DNA of 64,000 nt, taken from positions 29,946,001 to 30,010,000 of the forward strand of contig NC_077222.1 of NCBI RefSeq assembly GCF_024763615.1, given 5' to 3'. A program made the translations under genes and the position numbers. Shown here one piece after another: positions 58,171 to 64,000 of this stretch. Every line of letters starts with the position of its first letter. Position 1 is the stretch's first letter. This stretch comes from Phlebotomus papatasi. Lineage: Eukaryota; Arthropoda; Insecta; Diptera; Psychodidae. The notes beneath the pieces were generated by a model, which had not been told where the DNA came from, searched no databases, and saw only the letters and a list, made by a program, of their open reading frames with translations.

Positions 58171-61100
58171 TTAAGGGCAGGGGGTGTCAAGCCAGCCCGA
58201 TCTCCGGATGAACTCCATCAAACAGGCCGGCTTTATCCCTGGTAATTCACTCTGAGGCAGTACCGCTTTACCAAGCAGCTTCCGCCTCAAGTTACACAAA
58301 CTGGGGCAGTCACACACAAGGTGTATGACCGTCTCTTCAGTCTCATTACATCCTCTGCACATTGGATCGCATTGGATGCCAATCTTATTCAGATGTTTCT
58401 TTAAACAATGGCCGGTTAAAGTGTTGGCAGCCCGCCGGGCTCTCCAGCGGCTGCCACCCACAACATAATCCGTCCGTTTTTTATCGATATTGGCCATGAA
58501 CAGTCTGGACACACGACAATTAGTTGTCGCGGTCCAGTCCGTTTGATGGGCCTTTAACATGTCTTCTTTTATAATAGACTTCCTCACTTGTGAGGAAAGC
58601 CCTAATACTGGTTCAGGTCCAGTGAAAGCTGTCCTAGCTCCCGCAACAGCGAGGCGGTCTGCTTCCTCATTGCCTGCAATTCCACTATGTCCAGGTACCC
58701 AGTGTAGTCCAACCTCACATATCTGTGAGGTCGCCTCCAACACCTCCTGGCATTCGGAGACAAGAGCAGACCGCGTGTTCCAACCAGATATGGAAAGAAT
58801 CGCGGCCTTGCTATCCGAGAAGATTTGTATTTTCCTTCCTTCGACGCCGGCCTCCATCAGCCTACGCACCCCAAACACTATGGCAGCAACCTCGGCCTGA
58901 AACACAGTTGTGTATCGGCCAAGAGGCACCGATCCATTGAGCTGAAGCTCAGGACAGTGGTAACCGGCCCCTGAGTAGCCTTCCACACGAGAGCCGTCTG
59001 TGAATAATGCCACCGCTCCAGGTTCAATAATTTCCCCCTCGCGGTCGCTCCACTCAGACCTAGTGTGTATCGTAGAGTTAATCCGTGTTCTGGGAAAACT
59101 TTCGCACTGAAAGTCATCCCTCATCAAAAGATCAGGGTGCCTCCTGACAGGTCCGTCGAGTATTCTCGCGTGTCCCGCCGGATGACATCCGATCCTCCAA
59201 GTTCCTGCCGAGCGTAACCTCAAAGCAGCCAAACTCGCTTCCATCTTAATAAAGAGCGGAAGTGGTGGCAGGCTCAGCATTACCTCCAGAGCAGACGTTG
59301 GCGCTGTTCTGATAACTCCTGTAACTGCCACACAGGCAAGTCTCTGGAGCCGTTGCAGTGCCCGCGCCGAGTTTTTAAACTCGACTCTCGGCCACCAAAT
59401 CACGGCTCCATATGAGACTACCGGCCTCACGACAGTTTTGTAAATCCACAGAACGACCTTCGGCGAAAGGCCCCAAGTCCTGCCGAAAAGACGTCTACAG
59501 CTGAAAAAGGATCTTATAGCCGCGCTAATACGGCTTTCTAGATGACTTTTCCAGGAAAGTTTCTTATCAAGCAAAACACCAAGGTATTTTACTTCTTGGT
59601 GGAGAGAGATTTCCTGCCCAAATAGTTTGGGCGCTCTAAATCCAACCAATTTCTTTCTTCTCGTGAAGATAGTTAGGGCGGTCTTCCCGGGATTAACGGT
59701 TAGTCCGCGAGCTATGCACCATCTTTCCACGATCCTTAACGCTCTCTGCATTAAATCACACAGAGTAGGCAGGAATTTGCCTCGCACTATGATACAGATG
59801 TCGTCGGCATAGCCTTGTGAGTAAAGGCCAGCCGCGTTCAACTCTACCAGTAGACTGTTGACGACAACGGACCAAAGTAGGGGAGACAGTACCCCACCCT
59901 GCGGGCAGCCGTTTCGGACGGCCGCTTTTAGACAGGCACCGCCAACCTTTACCTCCACGGTCCGTTGTCTTACCAAATTCGTAATCAATTTCTCTAAGGT
60001 ATGGCCAAAACCGAAGTCCCTCATTGCCCTTAAGAGAACGTTAGAATTAACCTTGTCAAAGGCTCCTTCTATATCCAAAAAGACAACGAGTGCCATTTCC
60101 TTATCATTAATCGATTTCTCCAATCGGCTTACCAACTGATGGAGAGCCGATTCGGTAGACTTGCCCTTTTGATAGGCATGCTGCATAGGACTCAGGCGGT
60201 TCTTGCTAAGAACCCGACTTCTGATATACCTATCACATAACTTTTCCAAGGTTTTCAGCAAAAATGATGTCAGACTGATTGGTCTGAAGGACTTAGGGTC
60301 ATCATAATTGCTTTTCCCTGGTTTCGGAATGAAAACAACACGTGTCTGCCTCCAGGCGTGTGGTATGTAACCGATGGCGAGACATGCTCTAAATATATTT
60401 ACAAGGTACGCGGTAATCGGCTTAGCTACATGTTGCAGCATAGCCGGAGTAATTCCGTCCATACCCGCCGTTTTGTACGGTGAGAAAGTGCTCACTGCCC
60501 ACTCCACACCCTCAAGTGAGACAATTTCTTCAGCCTTTCTCCAATCACTGCCCTTCCCCCTATAATGATCAGAGCAGACAGTCTCCGAATGTTGATCGCC
60601 GATTAAGCAATTCGGAAAGTGTTTCTCGAGCAGCAGGTGTGCAGCTTCTGTCGCGGTAGTCGTGTAACCGCCGCTGGGGAGCCGCAACATTCCCACTTGC
60701 TCGGAGGGATTTTTTGATAGGATTTTCTTAATCCTGGCCGCTTCATTTACGGTCGTGATTTCCCCACAAAAATCCCTCCAACTATCCCTTTTCCATTTTC
60801 TAACACGTTTTTTGTATGCCCTCTTACGTGCGGCTGCTTCATTCCAGTCACAATCCAGCATCGTATTACGGGCTCGGTTAATAGACTTCCTGGTGCTTTG
60901 TCTTAAAATACTAAGCTCCTTTGGAAGTGTATTCCGCTTCGATTTCTTTAAACCAAAAGTCAGTGGGCAAGCCGCTTCATAGGATGCCAGCAAAGATGAG
61001 TTCAGTTTACCGACCGTCTCATCAATGCCTTTTGCATCCCTCGGCATACCCACATCGTTCTCCCATCCCTGTGTAAATGACCGTTCGAAAAGATTCCAGT

Positions 61101-61833
61101 CTGTCTTACGTGGGTTTCGGTAAGGTGTTAAACCTTCGGTCTCAGCCGAAATGTCGAAATAAATCCTACCATGATCGGACATGGTGAGGCAATCCGACAC
61201 GTGCCACCTTTTGGTTAGTTCGGCTGCCAAGCTAGTACCTAGTGTTATGTCAATAACTTCCTTCCTGCTTCTATTGAAGAAGGTAGGCTTGTTTCCGACA
61301 TTAAGTATATCTAGATTGTTAGTACATATAAAATCTAAAAGTGACTCACCCCGTCTGTTGATTCCACTGCTGCCCCACGCCGTGTGATGTGCATTGGCAT
61401 CTGCACCGATGATGAGCTCCCAGGAGTTCCGTTGACAAGCCTCGACCAGACCCGCCAGCTCAGAAGATGGCGGCGGGTCGGTCGAGTCATACGGCATGTA
61501 TGCTGAGGCAAACACCATTCCCCTCCTACCTTGTGTGGTGTCAACCTCCACCCTCACCGCTACTAGATCCCCCGTAGAAAATTGTGGCAAGAACATGGCA
61601 CTAATATCATTAGATACATAGATGCAGGCTCTTGTCTTTTCGTTTTCACGGTGGCTGTAGAACAGCTTACCGCGCAGTAGGCTAATGCCTCTGATCTTTT
61701 TGTGAACTATCCAGGGTTCCTGGATCAATCCAATGCAGCCCTGCATCACCGCCAGCTTTTCATCCATGCAATGCATGGCTGCGCGGCAGTGATGCAGGTT
61801 TGCTTGGATGCATCTAATCTTCTGCAGCCGCAT
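58171..61833 (-). CDS. Retrotransposon ORF2: endonuclease, reverse transcriptase, RNase H
   Basis: 1220 residues, uninterrupted. The endonuclease (about 1-225) shows QANLHHCRAA, LIQEPW, GADANAHHTAWGS near 141 and the SDHG motif near 217. The reverse transcriptase (about 450-760) shows AGMDGITP, FIPKPGKSNYDDPKSFRPIS, FLDIEGAFDKV near 587, PQGGVLSP near 642 and the catalytic YADD near 675. RNase H (about 940-1060) has FTDGSR, FSDSKAA and HWVPGHSGIAGNEEADRLA. A CCHC-type motif (CRGCNETEETVIHLVCDC) lies near 1160. All catalytic motifs are intact, so the copy may still be active. The ATG lies inside the end of ORF1. Confidence 0.96.
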   Translation of the reverse strand: MRLQKIRCIQANLHHCRAAMHCMDEKLAVMQGCIGLIQEPWIVHKKIRGISLLRGKLFYSHRENEKTRACIYVSNDISAMFLPQFSTGDLVAVRVEVDTTQGRRGMVFASAYMPYDSTDPPPSSELAGLVEACQRNSWELIIGADANAHHTAWGSSGINRRGESLLDFICTNNLDILNVGNKPTFFNRSRKEVIDITLGTSLAAELTKRWHVSDCLTMSDHGRIYFDISAETEGLTPYRNPRKTDWNLFERSFTQGWENDVGMPRDAKGIDETVGKLNSSLLASYEAACPLTFGLKKSKRNTLPKELSILRQSTRKSINRARNTMLDCDWNEAAARKRAYKKRVRKWKRDSWRDFCGEITTVNEAARIKKILSKNPSEQVGMLRLPSGGYTTTATEAAHLLLEKHFPNCLIGDQHSETVCSDHYRGKGSDWRKAEEIVSLEGVEWAVSTFSPYKTAGMDGITPAMLQHVAKPITAYLVNIFRACLAIGYIPHAWRQTRVVFIPKPGKSNYDDPKSFRPISLTSFLLKTLEKLCDRYIRSRVLSKNRLSPMQHAYQKGKSTESALHQLVSRLEKSINDKEMALVVFLDIEGAFDKVNSNVLLRAMRDFGFGHTLEKLITNLVRQRTVEVKVGGACLKAAVRNGCPQGGVLSPLLWSVVVNSLLVELNAAGLYSQGYADDICIIVRGKFLPTLCDLMQRALRIVERWCIARGLTVNPGKTALTIFTRRKKLVGFRAPKLFGQEISLHQEVKYLGVLLDKKLSWKSHLESRISAAIRSFFSCRRLFGRTWGLSPKVVLWIYKTVVRPVVSYGAVIWWPRVEFKNSARALQRLQRLACVAVTGVIRTAPTSALEVMLSLPPLPLFIKMEASLAALRLRSAGTWRIGCHPAGHARILDGPVRRHPDLLMRDDFQCESFPRTRINSTIHTRSEWSDREGEIIEPGAVALFTDGSRVEGYSGAGYHCPELQLNGSVPLGRYTTVFQAEVAAIVFGVRRLMEAGVEGRKIQIFSDSKAAILSISGWNTRSALVSECQEVLEATSQICEVGLHWVPGHSGIAGNEEADRLAVAGARTAFTGPEPVLGLSSQVRKSIIKEDMLKAHQTDWTATTNCRVSRLFMANIDKKRTDYVVGGSRWRARRAANTLTGHCLKKHLNKIGIQCDPMCRGCNETEETVIHLVCDCPSLCNLRRKLLGKAVLPQSELPGIKPACLMEFIRRSGWLDTPCP

Positions 61834-63073
61834 CCTGATCCCCTCCCGAGCCCGCGCCGAGTCTCATCCGCAAGGTGCCGAATCCATAGAAGATTCGGCC
61901 ATTTTCCTTACGGAGGATGTCAGCGGATGCCCTGTCAAGGCCCAGGTGCAGCAGCTGACCACTCTCCTGTTTCTCGGCGTGATATATCTGCCATCCTGAT
62001 GTAGCAAGATGGCGGTTCTGTCCGCCGATTTGGGAGATCACAATCTTCGGATCTTCCACAATGCCTGGGACGAATAGAGTTCCCTTCGTCCGTCTCAGCT
62101 CCCCCATGCTAATAAGCCTGAGGTTGGTGTCCGAAGTCTGCGGAATGTCTCGCATTTCCCTGGCCAGCCATGCACGCGATGGCTCGTCATAGCAAACTAT
62201 GCGAAGCACCCCGGCATTCCATCTGACCCCTGCAAATCTTGGGCTCATGCCGTCAGCAATAGCGGCACGCAATCTCTCCTGCAGGTAAGAGAGAGTTCTC
62301 TCTGACATTTCCCGTGATATTCCTCCTACCGCCCCTTGATTAATGACCGCCATCCTGAGATTGTCCGCAACAACCTCCCGGAAGCGCCTTATGGGGGTTG
62401 TCTTATGACAAGCCCGTTTCCCCGGGCGTTCCGGCGGTGTAGCATCTTGGGGTCGGGGTCTCTTACTTGGGGTTGCCTGATGATCCTGAGAGCCACTTGG
62501 AATTGGCTTTCCAGCGGCTTTCCCGGCCCCCCTAGCACACCCATGGCCATGTTTTTTAGCCGCTTTATCTGCGGCCTTTTGGCCGGGTTGTTTTTCCCCG
62601 GCATTGGCGAGGTCCCTTTTCTCAGCCTCTTGCTTAGCCAATGCCTTCTTTCTTAGCAATCGCCTCTTTTGGGTTCTTGTCGGCTTCTCTTTTGTTGGTA
62701 GTGGCACGTCCTGAGGTGTAGGGACGTCCACATCCATAGGAGCCGTATTTCTTATCAGTCTTTTACGAAGATCTTCTCTTGTTTCTGACTCACCGAAGCC
62801 GAATAAGGGCTCCCCAATTGCGCCGGCCTCACTGTCCGAGCGCAATAGCTCCTCCTCCTCGGCCTCGGTAAGTTTCAGCTCGGAGAGAGTACCAAACACA
62901 TCCGCCCGATTATCAGAAAGTGTTGGAGGGAGGTTATCAGTTCCTACACCGGAACACCCCCCTGAGGTTCCAGTTTCGGGTTCCCCACGTCTGTTGAGGC
63001 CCAATGGGGTTTCAGAGCCAATATCTTTTGAATTCATGATCAATACCTGCAAGGCAAACTCACATGAAAACAC
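61814..63073 (-). CDS. Retrotransposon ORF1: nucleic-acid-binding (gag-like) protein
   Basis: 419 residues from the first ATG; the second ATG at 63037 (MNSKDIGSE) gives a more typical soluble start. An acidic segment (LTEAEEEELLRSDSEAGA) is followed by a lysine/arginine/alanine-rich region (about 125-225) and a C-terminal globular domain (about 230-405) with RERLRAAIADGMSPRFAG and GTLFVPG. This resembles the DUF4780-type domain of LOA-clade ORF1 proteins. I see no zinc knuckles. It should coat the element RNA. The TAG at 61814 overlaps ORF2 by 20 nt in a shifted frame. Confidence 0.85.
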   Translation of the reverse strand: MFSCEFALQVLIMNSKDIGSETPLGLNRRGEPETGTSGGCSGVGTDNLPPTLSDNRADVFGTLSELKLTEAEEEELLRSDSEAGAIGEPLFGFGESETREDLRKRLIRNTAPMDVDVPTPQDVPLPTKEKPTRTQKRRLLRKKALAKQEAEKRDLANAGEKQPGQKAADKAAKKHGHGCARGAGKAAGKPIPSGSQDHQATPSKRPRPQDATPPERPGKRACHKTTPIRRFREVVADNLRMAVINQGAVGGISREMSERTLSYLQERLRAAIADGMSPRFAGVRWNAGVLRIVCYDEPSRAWLAREMRDIPQTSDTNLRLISMGELRRTKGTLFVPGIVEDPKIVISQIGGQNRHLATSGWQIYHAEKQESGQLLHLGLDRASADILRKENGRIFYGFGTLRMRLGAGSGGDQDAAAED

Positions 63074-63517
63074 TCTTTGTCCTCAATTACACACCCCTCG
63101 AGTTCAGCATGACACGACGCTTTTGCTTCAAGAAGCATTTGCTTCTTGTGGTGTTTGTCCCGGGTGAAGTGAAATGAAATTGCCGCAGGGTATGCAAAAT
63201 TGACTGTGCCAGCCAAATATATTCATTCGGCCAACACAACCTCACAAAAACCCAACGGCACCACACAATCACCACACAATCACCCGAGATACTCTTTGTC
63301 TACTTGCTAAGAGATCGCAAGAAGAAAACGCGAATATCGCGAGAATGATACACTCGAGGGGCTAACGCACAACACCAGACGATGCACCGCTATGGCAGGA
63401 TTCCGCCCACATACAGCACTTACCGGCACTTGCAGTAATTGCGACAAATTGCGAATTAAATCACAGAGCACTTTATTTGCGCTTTTTCACTAAACGCCCG
63501 CCAGAACAGGTTTTTTC

Positions 63518-63531
63518 TAATAATAATTTAG
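63518..63531. repeat. Target-site duplication, 5' side of LOA-like element
   Basis: TAATAATAATTTAG directly abuts the first bases of the element 5' UTR and matches 58061-58074 without mismatch. Confidence 0.85.
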
Positions 63532-64000
63532 GAATTATGCAATTTCAGTGTATTTTAAACAGTATTTAATTGTTTTTTTTTCGAATTGTAATTAAAGAGT
63601 TCTTCAAAGTCTAAAATAGGTTTTCAGGATTTCCTCATTGTACGGAATATCAAATTTAACAAACCCAACCTCTGAAATTTTTTTTTCAAAGAATGATATA
63701 CCAAATATACCGAATATACCTCACATTTGCCGTTACCCTTTAAGACCCATATAAGAAAATTATTTTTATAATCTATAAATTTTTTAGTTTATATACGAAT
63801 TTGTATTAACAAGAATACAAATGAAATTTAAGAAAATATATATTACTTCTTATCGGCTTTGAAATTTCAAATAATTGTATTGAGCTCAATAATCTTCACA
63901 ATTGTATTCTTGTCTTCGAAAAATACGATTTACCGAAGAGAACACTGTCAACAATAAAACATGAAAATTTTTCTTTTTTTTTTAAGTTATGTGAAACTCT
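63532..64000. other. AT-rich flank right of the retrotransposon
   Basis: No frame, repeat copy or splice-like coding block recognised. It is the pre-insertion continuation of the sequence left of 58061. Confidence 0.5.

Larger units (their letters stand above)
58075..63517 (-). mobile_element. Full-length LOA/Bilbo-type non-LTR retrotransposon
   Basis: A 5.4-kb element, about half GC in contrast to its flanks, with a 5' UTR of about 440 bp (first bases GAAAAAACC on the minus strand), ORF1, ORF2 overlapping by 20 nt, a short 3' UTR and a tail of ATCTAA-type repeats at 58075-58086. Both ORFs are open. A perfect 14-bp direct repeat TAATAATAATTTAG flanks it at 58061-58074 and 63518-63531. ORF2 has an apurinic-type endonuclease, reverse transcriptase, RNase H and a terminal CCHC motif, the domain set of LOA, I and related clades; a cysteine-free ORF1 fits LOA best. 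Clade assignment is from memory of the families. Confidence 0.92.

Noticed and set aside
58559..62656. Many plus-strand and alternate-frame ORFs within the retrotransposon
   Set aside because: They are shadows of ORF1 and ORF2, which carry all recognised domains.
1..64000. CRISPR array, bacterial operon or phage island
   Set aside because: The direct repeats are dispersed transposon copies or one simple tandem array, and the genes are spliced animal genes.

Overview
The window is AT-rich animal nuclear DNA with spliced genes, short (65-73 bp) and very long introns, and a very high load of small inverted-repeat transposons. The proteins look dipteran: the synapsin reads closest to the fly protein as I remember it, and TIMP lies inside synapsin on the opposite strand as in Drosophila. 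The genus cannot be fixed from the sequence; a nematoceran fly is my best guess, and that is inference.

Layout. Most of the window (1 to about 45,000) is the synapsin gene (Syn) on the minus strand. Six coding exons can be assembled in phase (44911-44987, 29479-29615, 26148-26710, 25694-25798, 2733-2956, 2564-2660), giving 401 codons from domain A to late in the ATP-grasp-like domain C. The 3' part of the gene lies left of the window. Two genes are nested in its introns. A complete four-exon TIMP gene (Timp, plus strand, 20640-25132) sits in the 22.7-kb intron. A gene for a protein with three FLYWCH-like zinc fingers (minus strand, 35353-37016) sits in the 15.3-kb intron. An isolated TATA plus initiator promoter near 12251 (plus strand) points to a possible further nested transcript.

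Right of synapsin (45,000-64,000) there is little coding sequence. A signal-peptide-like first coding exon on the plus strand (56166-56231) begins an unidentified gene that runs rightward. A full-length, apparently intact non-LTR retrotransposon of LOA/Bilbo type (58075-63517, minus strand) has two overlapping open ORFs and a perfect 14-bp target-site duplication, so the insertion is probably young.

The non-coding space is a mosaic of transposon families: many TA-flanked MITEs, including one nested in another and two back to back; a TAA-flanked MITE inside an 87-bp tandem array; a family of about 860 bp carrying a conserved Pipsqueak-like helix-turn-helix ORF; a tRNA-derived SINE with a 14-bp duplication; a second SINE-like family; and several long perfect or near-perfect palindromes. 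No CRISPR array, bacterial operon or rRNA gene is present.
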